From contig CAIIXF020000008.1 of NCBI GenBank assembly GCA_903813345.2, forward strand, positions 18,338,822 through 18,402,821: a stretch of DNA of 64,000 nt, written 5' to 3'. Shown piece after piece: positions 45,791-58,841 of the stretch. The stretch's first letter is position 1. The number at the start of each line of letters is the position of its first letter. The DNA comes from Owenia fusiformis (taxonomy: Eukaryota > Annelida > Polychaeta > Sabellida > Oweniidae). Below the pieces are notes generated by a model. It was not told the origin of the DNA. It was given only the letters and a program-made list of their open reading frames with translations, and searched no databases. The translations under genes were made by a program, and so were the position numbers.

Positions 45791-46599
45791 TAGATTGGGG
45801 TTATCAGTTTGTGGTGGTCATTCAGTTTTTAGTTGTATTGTAAATAAAAATGTTTTCAGGAATGTAGCTCTTGTATCTTTGCCTTTTTGTTCAATGTATC
45901 AATCAACAAGCCAGTCCTTTATATTGAATCAAGTGTAGCTAAAATTCATAACAGTCACCATACGGATTTATACAAAAAGTATAAAATATTATAAATATAT
46001 ACAAAATTGATTCCCGTACTATAAAATTCCACATCTAGTGTAATTCAAGCTTACGTTGTCATGGACGTATATTATCCGAATCTAAACATAGTAATTTATC
46101 AGAGTTTATGACCTATTAGATCTAACTGCGGAGTTTGATAAATTTGGTAGACATATCACATTACCATTGTGCATTTGTTTCCTAAGAAAATCAATCACGT
46201 TGCGTTGATGTAAATTGAAATTGCATTTTAAGGTTCGATTTTTTATAGATGAGATTTTTCAATCTGATCATTTTGGCATTTGGGGGCGATTGCTGATTTG
46301 TATCGTTCCATTATTAAAGCAAATCGTTATTTGAAACAAAACATGAAGACTGATGACTATTGGAATGTTTTTAATTATCCCGGTATATATACATTTGGAG
46401 AATCAAATGTATTCTAAATCTGCATAGACGACAACGATTGGTTGCTAGGTGTTATTCACCAATTCACAAGTCTCGCGCTAACTCATCAGATACAAATAAC
46501 GTTTGGACACGTTTGATAAGAATGGCATTTTATTTCGGAACAAACCTAATTTATCAACAATAATTGTGGTACTCAATTTATCGATTATCAATTGGATCG
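45791..46599. other. Non-coding spacer
   Basis: AT-rich DNA between two tandem arrays, no supported feature. Confidence 0.45.
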
Positions 46600-46778
46600 T
46601 ATTATGGCTAGACAGTGTATAGATACACGTGGTTATTGTGTGACTAGAATTTTTAGTCTTCGGTCAGTATATAAATACATGCGTTATTGTCTGACTGGAA
46701 TTATCACGAGAATAATTATTAATTATATACGTATGTTATTGTGTGACTCGAATAATTAGTCCTCAGAAAGTATATAAG

Positions 46779-46920
46779 GGTTATGTACTGGGAGGTTTTG
46801 GATATAGGGTATATCCTGAGGGATATATTTATATCTCCCCGAGGGACCGAAGGGACCAAGGGGAGATAAAAATATTTCCCGAGGGATATACCCTATTTCC
46901 AAAACCGACCGTACATAACT
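46779..46920. repeat. 142-bp near-palindrome (hairpin element 1)
   Basis: Left arm GTTATGTACTGGGAGGTTTT..GGGTATATCC..GGGATATA pairs with right arm TTTCCCGAGGGATATACCCT..AAAACCGACCGTACATAAC. The loop region is CCCGAGGGACCGAAGGGACC. It interrupts the 88-bp array. Confidence 0.8.
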
Positions 46921-46937
46921 GGTGTATCTCATACTTG

Positions 46938-47233
46938 AGTGGGTTTAGGGTAGATATAACCTTTTCCACCTTTTTCAAATGACAAGATAGGCCCTATAGT
47001 AAAAGCACAATTTATATTTAACATTTTCGTAATATTCTTTTTGTTCAATATGAAATCGTAACATTTAAACTTTAAAAAATTTAAACTTTTTTACTTTTGA
47101 AAAATTCCCGGGAGCGGGATGGATATATTATATCTGCCCACATTTGGCTTAGAGCGGGACATATACAATATATCCTGCCCGCTCCTCATATATGATATAT
47201 ATTCCCGGGTGATATCTACCCCAAACCCACTTT
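46938..47233. repeat. ~296-bp near-palindrome (hairpin element 2)
   Basis: Outer arms GTGGGTTTAGGGTAGATATA (46941 on) and GATATCTACCCCAAACCCAC (to 47233) are nearly exact complements. Nested within is a second pair around CCCGGGAGCGGGATGGATAT and its complement near 47175-47215. It sits 17 bp after hairpin element 1 inside the same array. Confidence 0.8.
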
Positions 47234-48241
47234 TTTGTGACTAGAATTATCACTCCTCTTTCAATGACTAGAATCATTAGTCCTCTGACAGCATATAAAC
47301 ATTTATTATATAAACAGTTATTTTGTGTTTTCAGACAGTGTATAAGTATGTGTGGTTATTGTGCGAATGGAATCATTAGTCCTCGGACAGTATAAAATGC
47401 ATGTGGTATTGTGTGTCAGTAGACAATGTATAGGTATGTGTGGTTATTGTGCGAATGGAATCATTAGTCCTCGGACAGTATAAAATGCATGTGGTATTGT
47501 GTGTCAGTAGACAATGTATAGGTATGTGTGGTTATTGTGCGAATGGAATCATTAGTCCTCGGACAGTATAAAATGCATGTGGTATTGTGTGTCAGTAGAC
47601 AATGTATAGGTATGTGTGGTTATTGTGCGAATGGAATCATTAGTCCTCGGACAGTATAAAATGCATGTGGTACTGTGTGTCAGCAGACAATGTACGAGAA
47701 GAGTACATGTTGTTATTGTGTGACTAGAATCATTAGTCCTCGGATATAGTATTAAATACATGTGATATTATATTGTGTGTCTGTCTTCAAACGATCCATA
47801 AATACATGTGCTCATTTTGTGACTAGAATCACGAATCCTTGGACAGTGTAAAATGTAAGTGAATGTTCGAAAGATATGGAGCAATTGAACCATGAAAATG
47901 ATAAATGAATGTATCTTGATAATATTTCTTCCAAACTGATTGAGAAGATAAAACTGCCCAGACAGCAAAATTATTGACTCTTATTATAAAAGATCGATAA
48001 CAATACATCATATATTTTCATGCAACACTGGCGACATATCGTCCTACGTGCAATATTGACAGCATTGTGACATACATGCAACACCAAAGACACAGACCAG
48101 AGGGGTGCTAAGGAATCAATAGAGTAGCCGAAAATATGCTGATTTAGTTTTTTGGCCGTTTCTAAATGATATGATTGGCCTATACCATGATACGTTCATT
48201 AAAACGAGGAAACCGAAATGCAAGTATATAATTGCAAAATA

Positions 48242-48326
48242 ATACCCTGCGTGCAGAGTCTAGTTAAACTACAGAAGACGAAGCTCTCTTTTAAGAAGTG
48301 AAGTCAAACGAATGCAAAGGGTAGCA
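48242..48326 (+). repeat. Short dispersed repeat, copy 3
   Basis: Begins ATACCCTGCGTGCAGAGTCT and ends AACGAATGCAAAGGGTAGC, with GCTCTCTTTTAAGAAG in the middle. Its ends TACCCT and AGGGTA are inverted, the clearest of the three copies. Confidence 0.75.
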
Positions 48327-49584
48327 AAATAACAAACTGACATGTAGACAAAGAGCAGAAAAGAAGACAAAACAAAATATCATGATCGAAGTAATTAAAA
48401 GATCATAACAGAAGAAAATAATATAAGACCATAACAGAAAACCACCACACATTAGAACATGAGACAAGACCTAACATAGGAAAATAATATTAGACCATAA
48501 CAGATTGTGAATTAAACAGATCGAAGACCATAAGAAAATGGTTATGGGAGTAATCACAATAGAACATATTCAAAATGAACACCTTGTTCAAGCAAATACA
48601 CATATAACCACATATATAAGCAATTTAGTAACTAACATCAGCCATAACATTTAAACAAGTAAATCCACACAACATCATTTCAAAGGGGAAACGTTTATCA
48701 CGAATTTAACATGTTCTATATCGATATTTTATATGCTGACATTTGGTCTCGAGATATCCATGTGAATGTGATGTGCTACTTACACACATCTAAGGCCATC
48801 ATCCCAGGGCTACATGCTTACGAGTCTTTTGTATGTATATGTGATAATAGTTTTTCTAGGAAACTTCAATTGTTCTAATACTCGTCAACACTATTGTAAT
48901 TCTTGTATATTGGGTTGTCAAAGGCTATGTGATGTCCTTGTATAACTGATAAAATGGACAGACCTTAACTATTGAACCTTTTAGACCCGATTGTGCGAGA
49001 GGATACCCATGCCTAGAATGAAATGATATCACATTGTTGATGTTGAAATACAAGAGGTTATCGAACTGACAAATAATTAATCTAATTAGTATATTGTTAC
49101 GGTCAACACTTCGAACTATACATAAAATCAAGACAACCAAAACTTTCAGTTGAATAATACCGAGAAATGAGTCCATCCACCATTGAAGTAGTGAAGTTTT
49201 TGTTATGGTAATTGTCTTGGGGCAATTCATCAACTAATCAGAAAATTATTTATTTCCCTGTTTATCAGTTTGTAAGACCTTTCATAGATAAATAACTACT
49301 GGCCAGTCTAATCTTTCTTGATTAAATTTAGAAATGGTCATCTGAGGATATTTGAGGATAAGAAAGGCCCAGTCCTATTAGTCAAAGAAAGTGTTCTCAT
49401 TACTTCGCTTCTTGCCTACTTAACAGTGTTTGCATCAGTGCACATGTAACCATTAGTGCTAGAAGATCGAGCATTTCAGGGCATGCTTCGCTTCTGTTAA
49501 ATGAAATGTTGATTCAAAAGCAATTCACAATATCTCAGTTGAAAGACTCAAACACAAAATAATCTTAATCTGACTGACTGAAGA
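48327..49584. other. Non-coding stretch
   Basis: AT-rich, containing repeated ACCATAACAGA words near 48400-48510. The 102-codon minus-strand frame at 48925-49233 shows no recognisable domain. Confidence 0.45.
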
Positions 49585-50468
49585 CAGTGGCGTAGGAACA
49601 ATGTACGCCAAAACGCCAGTGCGTAGTGTTGAAAAGTGAGAATACAAATTTTCCTATGTTCTTTATGGTACGTTTATGGAGCTCCTCCGCACCCAATATT
49701 TAGAGGGGGCTCATATCTGAAAAACATTTCCGAATTTTTATAAAATCACACAGATACTGCCTGGCTTCCAAGATGCAAAAATAATTTGTATAGATAGTGT
49801 ACCTTGAACACCATTTTTTATGAATGCTGGGGACTCAGTATTAAAAAGATAATTTCAAAATATATAGGTCTGGGAAAGGTTTAAGGCACACTGCGTCGCT
49901 ATAGAATGAATTGCGCTACTATTTTCACAATTGTATTGATATTTGGTGTCAAATACACATATCTTGGTATATTTGAAGTCCCAAAACGGCTTAGTTTCAG
50001 AAATATCCCAAATTTAAATTCAAAAATGACCGTTAGCTCCGCACCCTCCGCTCATTTGCTCCGCACCCAATATTTCCCACAGGCTCTGTCTGAATAGGGT
50101 GCATTAGCAAAGTGAGAATGATTTGTGTCGAGATTTAAAAGATAGGCTTTCCAAGGTGATTTTAAATGATGAAAATCATTCGAACATTTTAAAGCACATT
50201 AAAAAGGTATCAGGGATTTAAAGCTTGCATATAAAATCGAAACGCCAACCTATACGTATGACCAATCGCCCATACAAATGCATCGCTTTAGTATTTCCGT
50301 TCACATTTAGGTTGTGAAAAACATTGCAAGCTTAAAATCTCTGTTTTCATAAAATGACATTTTACGAGCATAAAATAGGCGTTTTGATATAGAATATTGA
50401 CACAATTGTTTCATATTTTTGGCGGGATTTTTGGCGTAGTGTTGAATTTACACCTTCCTACGCCCCTG
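49585..50468. mobile_element. Non-autonomous hAT-like element
   Basis: Begins CAGTGGCGTAGGAACAATG; the right end on the minus strand begins CAGGGGCGTAGGAAGGTG. The CAGNGGCGTA terminus is typical of hAT transposons. Both sides carry GAAGACA, though on the left this overlaps the first two bases of the element (49580-49586, against 50469-50475), so the exact 8-bp duplication is uncertain. Inside, CCGCACCCAATATTT occurs twice (near 49689 and 50059), and both subterminal regions contain GGCGTAGTGTTGAA-type sequence. No transposase. Confidence 0.7.
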
Positions 50469-52595
50469 GAAGACATCAATACAAATGTTATCTCCACGTT
50501 TTTATTTCCTAAGTTGAATATGACCAATTGTTCTCTTATTACTCACTGCATATTGAAGTATTTAGAGAATTTAAAGAGGATCGCATTATTACACCGGTCC
50601 GATTCTGGATAATTTCTCAATGAACAATGTATCCATTTATGCAGCAAATGCGACAGTCAATTCCATTGGGCAATTAAGGGAAGTTGGCGATGATGATAAG
50701 AGGGCAGTGATTCCCCTCATGGGACAAACTTCTAATCATGACCTTTGCAATGTACTTTCACATTTAATTAGAATTGCCCATGCTTCTAAAAGTCGCTTGA
50801 CAAGTCACTACATTAAGGGGTGCGCAACCATGGCATTCACAAACCATACGACAGATAAAGTGGGGCAGAATGAAGAGCCAACGAATCTTCATGTCCTCTG
50901 AACTGTGTTTACATATTCTAGGAACAATCAGAAAATAGGGCAACGCTGGTCAAATAGATTTAACAAGTTATATCGATCCATTGAATCACGAACCCTCAAA
51001 CCATCATGAGATGAAATTGAAAACGTATCCAAATACGTAAACACAAGTACCAAATGGTGAAAGACCAAAGCGTGTTGAAGACAATTCATAGAACCATAAT
51101 TGAAAGGCCCATGACAGAACTAGAAAAGAAACAGTATAAATAGGCCACGAAAACAAACCACAGATACCCAAATCGATGGTTCATATAATAGCTAAACAAA
51201 TACATACTGAAGCTGATAAGGTCCACCAATCCGTAGAGAAATCGATAAAACGACCAAACCTAGCGTTTCTTGAAAACTGTTAATTGTGTTCAGTTCGATT
51301 AAATACAGAATTGTGATAACGTACGCTTATTTTTATAGCCTAATAAAATAAGATTATTACCTCTTATGAAAACATCTATTTTATAAAATACAAATGAATC
51401 CGTCGACAACATACATCAGCCAAAGACTATTAGTACAGCAATCTTGCATGATTGTGGAACGTTATGGAAACACATGGGATGATGGGATGACAGATGGGTG
51501 TAAATAATTTAGTCAAAATGAGCATGCTCGAGTGTGCCACTGGTGATAAGAGTGAGTGTGTCCTTAAGTCAATGTTATAACACATGACAATAAGCATTGA
51601 CCAACTCATTGGAGAGGACATAATAACATGCCAGACGCAAATGAAAAGCCGTTATGGTAAATGCGAGCCATTATGAATGAAGAGGGTACTTGAGTCAAAT
51701 ACAGTAGGGTCCAGACCAATGGTGAATGTTATCGAGTAAATGATGATCAATTTTCCTGGTAATTAGATGACACAAATGACTGTTACAGATATCTTCCAAT
51801 CGATCAAATCACTCATTATGTAACACATAATCGGGGCTGTTATTGATCAGAAGATCTTTCAATCTAGACTTCAAAAACAAAATGTCAAGTTCTTCTGTTG
51901 GTTTGAAGAGGATGTGTTTGAATGAAATGTCAACCGTCAGCATTAATTGAATCAAAATCTTGTTATTCATAACATTCTATTTCTCAATCAAGTCGTGTAT
52001 GTTTTGGTTCAATGGCATTGTATAAACTATTGTTCAAAGCCCCCTTGATGCTGTAGATGGCAATGGATAATAATGTTTATAAAGTAGGGGCAATAACACT
52101 TCAAAAAATAACTTATCATCCGTATAGCTTATTTAACAATAAATAATACAAAGTCAGTGATGAATGATTTTCTAAAGTGAGATGATAGCAAGATTATTTA
52201 TGCATTTAATATTCGAACATATCTATTCATCCTAGACTGCTGGGTGGTATATATGGACAGAATCTCTTCATTCACTGGTTTGCTCGCTGTAAGTCAATGC
52301 TTTATCGATGGCAATATGATGGGGTCTTCCAAAAGAGACATTCAAGCTAGGTTTATTATATTCCCCCATAAAGTATTTTCGTGATATGTTGATACCTCAA
52401 AGTACTATTTACGATGCCATAAAAGACCATAAAGGAAAGAACTTTGTGACAAAGCATTGACTGTATAATCCTCCTTCCTTTCTGTTATAGATAAATCATG
52501 TGTTCCAAACATAAAGAAGGCATGAAAGATAGATTAGATGACTTTGCAAAAAAAGATCTAATCGCATACTCCTAATTGAAAATCTGAGAGAGTTA
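50469..52595. other. Non-coding stretch
   Basis: About 2.1 kb. A 93-codon plus-strand frame at 50620-50901 has no splice context or domain that I can identify. The rest is AT-rich without a supported feature. Confidence 0.45.
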
Positions 52596-53140
52596 CAGGG
52601 TGGTCAAAAATGGAAACGCTGCATTTTCCTAATATCATTTTAAGAAATAAAACTCTGATATTTGTAAATACCACCCTACCATATTTCATGACCATCAGAC
52701 TGATAGTAACAATTTTACAGCACTTTGAGCAACATGCTTTAGGTTTGACCATAATTGCACTGTAGGCAAACCTGCACAGTTGTCAATGACCCAAATGCAT
52801 TCCTCAGCAGGCATGGCCTGAATGATACAGATGATCTCATTTTTGAGGTCTGCAATTGTCCTGAGGTCATTCTAATACACCCATCTCTGCCATATCCCCA
52901 TAGGTAGGAATATTTTGGACGACATGTGCAGGTTTCTCTATACCGCAATAGTGGCCACCAGGAATGTTCTTTCAAGTGCTGTAACACTGTGACTATCAAT
53001 CTGATGGTCATGAAATATAGTAGGCATGCTGGCTGGCTTGTATGAAATTAAATGATGTACAATTGATGTGCAAGTTATTTATTAAAATGACAAAGATATT
53101 AGGAAATCGGTGTAAGGGTTTCCAGTTTTTTACCACCCTG
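52596..53140 (-). mobile_element. Defective mariner-type element
   Basis: Starts CAGGGTGGTCAAAAATGGAA; its right end on the minus strand starts CAGGGTGGTAAAAAACTGGA. The two ends share a further CCTAATATC block. TA precedes the left end (52594-52595); the right side reads AGTA. A second inverted pair lies inside (52680-52735 and 52975-53022, sharing TATTTCATGACCATCAGA). A minus-strand transposase fragment lies between the arms. The element is 545 bp, far below full length. Confidence 0.8.
52739..53011 (-). pseudogene. Mariner-type transposase C-terminal remnant
   Basis: The fragment contains YLWGYGRDGCIR, corresponding to the [FY]LWGYLKDxVY segment that follows the third catalytic Asp in one mariner-like group. 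It ends with RNAFGSL and RVQVCL-like sequence (here TVQVCLQCNYGQ), matching the end of such transposases. The frame order is partly scrambled and the catalytic residues are lost. Not functional. Confidence 0.65.
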
Positions 53141-56046
53141 AGTACATGCTAAAACTCAGGTGCGTGGTCGTCTTAGAGTAATTCTATTCAATCGATGTAA
53201 ATCCGAGAAACATGATTGAAATGGCGCATCCGGTTAAGTACTTCAAATGGTCAAGACATCACCGATATCCAAACAAATGAATAATCGCCAGCGAAATCGT
53301 GTGTGAAGTTCAACCATTTTTCGTCCGCAATTACAATAACAGATCATGTTAGAGTAGACTTCTGATTGATTTGTAAGCCACTGATGTATTTGGAAAGATG
53401 TATCACTGGCTTGATGAGATGAAACGAATCGCCTAAGAGATTTTGCCGTGTGATCTGATAAAATACGAAAAGGTTTCCAACCTATGTATATATAGACTAA
53501 ACACAGCAGTAGAATGATTTTATCCGTTTCAAGCAGGATAAAAATAAAACCAAAATAAAGTTCTAAGAACTTTTTGTAAACACGAATGATGCTGATACAA
53601 TAACAAGATCAGAATAGCATGTCAATTAAAATATAGTTGACGCATGACCTACATAACGTCATGATGACGTTACATTGCAGTGTATCTGGATACAATCTAT
53701 CCACAACGCAATGTCATTATCATTAGCGTGCTATCGTTCAGTGATGTGCTTCTACCACAATTCTAAAAAAACAGGATGAAAAACATGGCCCTGAAATTCA
53801 AATGTTAACAAGATACATCCTTGTATTTCTTTTAATTCTTTCCTTAGCTGCTTCATTTCATTTACGAGTGTACCGTTTCGTTCATTGACTTTACTTATTG
53901 AGTCGACCAATTCCTTATTAACACGTGGACTAGCATCGAGTTTTTTAAAATGTTGAAATCGTTTATTTGGAGATATTACGAACCAAACTGACATGTTCGG
54001 TTCGTGAAAGACTAAAGTATCTGTCGCTGGCAAGTGAAATCGGTTTCAAGAGTTTTAGATTTAAAAAGTTATGACAACTTTTGTCATTTTTTCACGTTTT
54101 TGTAAATGTAAACAAATGAGGTTGGGACCCTAAGGCTTTTTCATTATTCTATCGACAGAGATGTGCTTGGTGTCTATAGAAAGTAGAATCAATTCCCTAG
54201 AGCATGTGCTATACAGTATCGCCGTGCGAACTTACTGTGAAAGATAATCTCAATTTCCGTAGGACAATGTCACCATTTTTCATGAAATTGTATGATTTAT
54301 TCCATATTAATGTCAACAAAACCACTGATACGGAACGGTGTAAACGGGACCGTGTATAGCAGTGAAGTCTGATCCTGAAGGATGACAAGATGTTAGAATA
54401 TATAAAGAACAGGTTCTGTCATAGCAGGCCTAGAACAGAATACTCCAAATGATAAAACAGTTGGAATATAGATGTAACAGTTAGGTCAAAGACGGGAACA
54501 TTTCCGCAAAGCGTTTAATCACCTATTAATCAATTGTTAAATCGATCTACACGCTCATTAATCAATTTGTAGACATGATAAAGCTTCAGACAACAATAAC
54601 ACTGAACGTGCAACACTTCCAGACAGCCAGACACACATCGCAGACATTCATATGTGTATGAACAGTGAGATTATGACACGTATCTTTGTTTGTAATTGAT
54701 GCACTATACTTTTGAATCCTTAAAGGGAGGTGTTCTGTTTGAAATGCGGAGTCCATTTTTCCCTCTTTGGGACAGAATCCTGTTTTTTTTAAGCCCAAAT
54801 AATCCAAGATCTGTTCTTTGTTAAATGTTTTCTAGGTTGTTTTATCATCTGCGAATAGGCCTACATTGTACAGTTTGGAATGTAATTCAAGGGAAGACTG
54901 AAAATTTCCGAATAAAAAAGTTTAGAGATTTCGGCACTTTTACTTTGTGATTTCATGAAGTTTTGATTTTCAGTCGTAACGTAATCGTACCTTTTAGCTA
55001 GCATATTACTTTCCATTAATATGAATGTTTGCATTTATTTCAAACTGAGGGATGTATGTATTCTTGTGTAATTGACTTGAAGGAACATTATCTTTCTTAC
55101 TTTATAAATGGCTTTTTTACCACAAACTTCCTGAATTACTTTGATATAGTTAATCATCATAAACTCCACAGATTCAATAAATTACGAACCAGCTCAATTT
55201 TAATCATCATCTCAATTTTATGATATTCAGTTTTAAGACGGATAATGTTCAAAGAGATAATATTGGGATTACGTGTTTCAAGCCATTAATACACGCCAAT
55301 AATAATGGCGGTACAAAGGAATCAAGTCAAGGTTATTTATGCCGGGAAATAATCTTCAGTTTTAGCTTTAATCTAATCAATAAATGTATTTTATGTATTG
55401 AAGATCCTTTAACGATGCACATGGAGTTTTAATTTCCTGTTTTGTGTCGCATGTGTCACATAAGTATACAGTTCTTAGTTGCTAACGATTTGTAATTGGC
55501 CTACCCTGGAACTATAGTGCTATATTAGCTCTAAAGTACTCGATAAGCTGATTGAACTGTTGATAAATTGATGCTATATCTTTAAAAGACAGGATACAGA
55601 AGAACTTAACAATGGCTTTTCTCCGAGCTCCATAAATAATAATCTTGATCAACCGAGGTACGCCTCAACAGTTATAAGAATTACGCTGTTGAGTAGATTT
55701 ATTTTCAAACAAGAACGCAAACAATGATCATAAAAATCATTTTAATAATCAATTTATTTAAATTATTTTTGATTGTGAAAATGATTCCTGGACAGCAAGA
55801 AAATAGTTGTAAGGTATTTCTTTAAGCGTTAGATCGTAGTCAGGGATATTGAGGAGTGTTCCCCTTATTACTTGCTGTCCTCTAAAATATTTTATTTTCA
55901 TTTTTTGCTATACTCGTTGGTATTCACCATTATTGCCTCTTGCGCTTATACTTGTGCAACACATGGTTGTATACAGACAAGCAACAAAATATTGGGATTT
56001 ATAACAAGTAAGTACCCCTAACCAACGAGTGGTCGACAATATTAAA
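53141..56046. other. Non-coding stretch
   Basis: About 2.9 kb. The palindromic TAACGTCATGATGACGTTA at 53655-53673 carries two facing TGACGT half-sites. A minus-strand frame at 53752-54033 without an ATG start contains a Lys/Glu-rich helix-like segment but no known domain. Confidence 0.45.
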
Positions 56047-56340
56047 CTTTGGAAATGTAAATCCTCCTATGAAGGCCTGACTAAAGGTCAATCTAAGGTC
56101 AGTTATTACTTTGTAAATCCTTCCACGAAAGCTGGTTTAAAAGTCAATCTAAGGTCAGTTATAACTTTGTAAAGCCTTCCATAAAGGCCCGTTTAAATGC
56201 CAATCTAAGGTCTGTAATCCCTTTGTAAATCCTTCCATGAAGGCCGATTTAAAGGTCAATTAATGGCTTGGAATCACTTTGAAAATCCCTGAATAAAGGC
56301 CGATTTAAAGGTCAATTAAATGTTTGTAATCACTTAATGG
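56047..56340 (+). repeat. ~60-bp tandem repeat, about 5 copies
   Basis: Unit AAATCCTTCCATGAAGGCCG plus ATTTAAAGGTCAATCTAAGGTCAGTTATCACTTTGT. The copies differ by 10-20 percent, so this is an older array. Confidence 0.85.
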
Positions 56341-57959
56341 ATTTGTATCAATATTATATTGTGTATGTAGAGAATTTGGCTTTGATTGAGTTTCAAATGT
56401 TATAAACTTCTGTGGTTTCTCATCATCAATGTCATATATGTCCGAGAATTAAGACTTTTTATAGACACGTCTCATTTCTTACAATGTTTTTCAAATAAAT
56501 ATGATCAGAGCATTAGTACATCGGAAAAGTAATATCAGTGAATTACGTTGTATAACCAAGGAAATACATTGAACATTGCAATAAAACAATATCTAGAGAT
56601 GTCAGAAGATTGTTCTGAAAGACATTTCCTTTTAACTAATTACGGACGAGAATATTTGATTTCTTACTCAACCTTTTCAAAGCAAATATCAAGTGAAGAG
56701 AAATCTAATTGCAAATAGGATAAGGTTTTATTTTTTATCAGTCTAAATTAGGTTATAAAACATCATATAAAATCAAAAAGTGACTTATGATGTTTTTTCT
56801 GCCATTTTATTAAACGTAATTAGAACTGCATGGAATCACATCAACATTGAGTTCCTCAGTATTTTTTGACACGTCAGAATGAGCCTCGCTAGTAAATGCA
56901 ACCCTTGACCATTAACCTTCCGATGAGTGGGTATACTCAAAACTAAAGTTATCATAGTTACCATCATGATAATAGTAACAGTAAAAATAGGAGTGAACAA
57001 CGACAAAAAAAGTCCCAAACCTACCAAAAGGACGTTCCTTTTCAAGTATCTCTTAATACGCATTTTAAACTGTAATATAAGCTTCGACCCCTTAAGTAGG
57101 TATGTATAGTAGGAATCGTTTGCTTTACATTACACGATAAGATTGGAACTACGAACATATGGCATTTATAATACGTTTTTATTTTAGAGTCACAAGCTAC
57201 CGATCCAAAACAAGTGCACCAACGTGACCATATCCTTAAAAACATAGTGAGTCCTTGATAATCCACTTAAAATGCGAATAATGACAAATCAATAAGTGAT
57301 ACGTAGATTACGTAATGTTACGTTTTATCATTATATATGTTCCATACTGGTGAGAGTATCCCCGGGAATAGTTATGTGTTATGTGATCATTTCGTACAGT
57401 GTAACTACATACAATTATATTACGTCATGAATAAATAATTCGTTTAAAAACTCAACACGTGTTAATGAAGTTGACAAATTTCATTGCTTTTTAAATGTGT
57501 TAACTTATTCGGCTGGACACCCACATTGACATGATTCCGGAAGTGAAATATCGGGCTGCTCATTAACCTTGCATCCTTGTCTCGGGTTATCTATTTATTT
57601 TGTCAAGTCCCGGTCGGAGTCTAGTGTGGACAAACATATTCTGATATTAATCATTGTTGAATATACCGTCAATCTGAAGCTAGAAAACTATCAATTAGGT
57701 GTTATATTCTTTTTTGAAATTGAAGCATTATACGATTTGGGAACTAATAAATAATTAGTATCGTTTTTGTCAGCACTAAAACCAATTACTGTTACAGTAA
57801 GAGGTAACAATAAATAATTTACATGATAAAAAAGTATGAATATAAGCAAAGTGGTCGGAAAATTAAAAGGATCAAATACACAATTGGAACAACCTGCCAT
57901 CAAGGAACAACACTATTGATGATCTTAAATACTCAAATGAGGAAATGTAAGCAATTTTT
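56341..57959. other. Non-coding stretch
   Basis: AT-rich, with small overlapping open frames on both strands near 56836-57266 and 57569-57903 that have no recognisable features. Confidence 0.45.
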
Positions 57960-58480
57960 ATGAAACTGAAATTGAGGTAAAATACGAATGAACAGAGTTG
58001 AGCACTTACAGCATAAAATCGAACTTCTGCAGTATCGACACCCTGATCTCATACCAAAAGAGAAAATGTAAGCAATTATTGAAAATTTGACTCTCATTTC
58101 TATGAAACTGAGGTAAACTAAAAATGGACAGAGTGGGGCACTTTAAGCATAGAATCAGTTTTGATCAGTTTTGTCAAAATACATATGTAGCAGTATGGCC
58201 TTCGTATTTTTCTAGTGTCATTTTCACTTGATTTTCTTGTTATAAAACTCATTTCTCTGAAACTGAGCGAAAATAAGAATGGACAGTGGAACACTTTCAG
58301 CATAGAATTGTACCACTGCGCAGTATCATCACTATGATCTGATCCCAACATGAGCAAAAATCATTTTTATGAAACTTAATTCTATAAAACTGAGGTAAAA
58401 TAAGAATAGGAAATGGATTCCATAGAATCATACCACTGCAGTATCAACACCCTGATATCATTGGTAGGAAGATCAAAGCA
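57960..58480 (+). repeat. Diverged tandem repeat, ~4 copies of 110-150 bp
   Basis: The recurring order is: TATGAAACTGA, then GAGGTAAAATA, GAATGGACAGAGT, GCACTTTAAGCATAGAATC, then ACTGCAGTATCGACACCCTG and ATCTCAT. Copies lie at about 57960, 58100, 58255 and 58366 and have unequal internal deletions. Confidence 0.75.
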
Positions 58481-58841
58481 CATCAAATGACAAGAATTTA
58501 ATTAAATATTGATATATATGATTGACATGACGTGTGAACGCAGACCTGATTTGATTACTGTAAAAATATAGCACCTCTAACTATTGAATCCGTGTTCAAT
58601 CTGTATATGTCGAGGGAATTGGTATATTTTCACTTGAATTATTATGACTTGCTCTTTCGAGTAAAATGGTAGTGATGTTCTATTTTTGATATTCCAGGGA
58701 CTTGATTTTTCAAACATTTGTTGTGTGTGTCTTCAACATGCATTGCTAATCTGTTCTAGATCCAAGAATGATAGGCATATCTTTTTATGACCGCGATAGG
58801 ACCGAGTTATCTTCGGGTATTGTATATGCAACCCGGGATAA

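Larger units (their letters stand above)
46600..47860 (+). repeat. 88-bp tandem array interrupted by palindromic elements
   Basis: The word ATTAGTCCTCGGACAGTATA recurs at 47375, 47463, 47551 and 47639, exactly 88 bp apart; these four copies are nearly identical. Older, shorter relatives (GTGACTAGAATCATTAGTCC, with an AGTATATAAATACATG tail) occur on both sides, from 46625 to 47850. The array is split at 46779-47233 by two hairpin elements. Confidence 0.88.

Noticed and set aside
53752-54033. 93-codon coiled-coil-like minus-strand frame
   Set aside because: No ATG start and no clear splice sites; one Lys/Glu-rich stretch alone is not enough.
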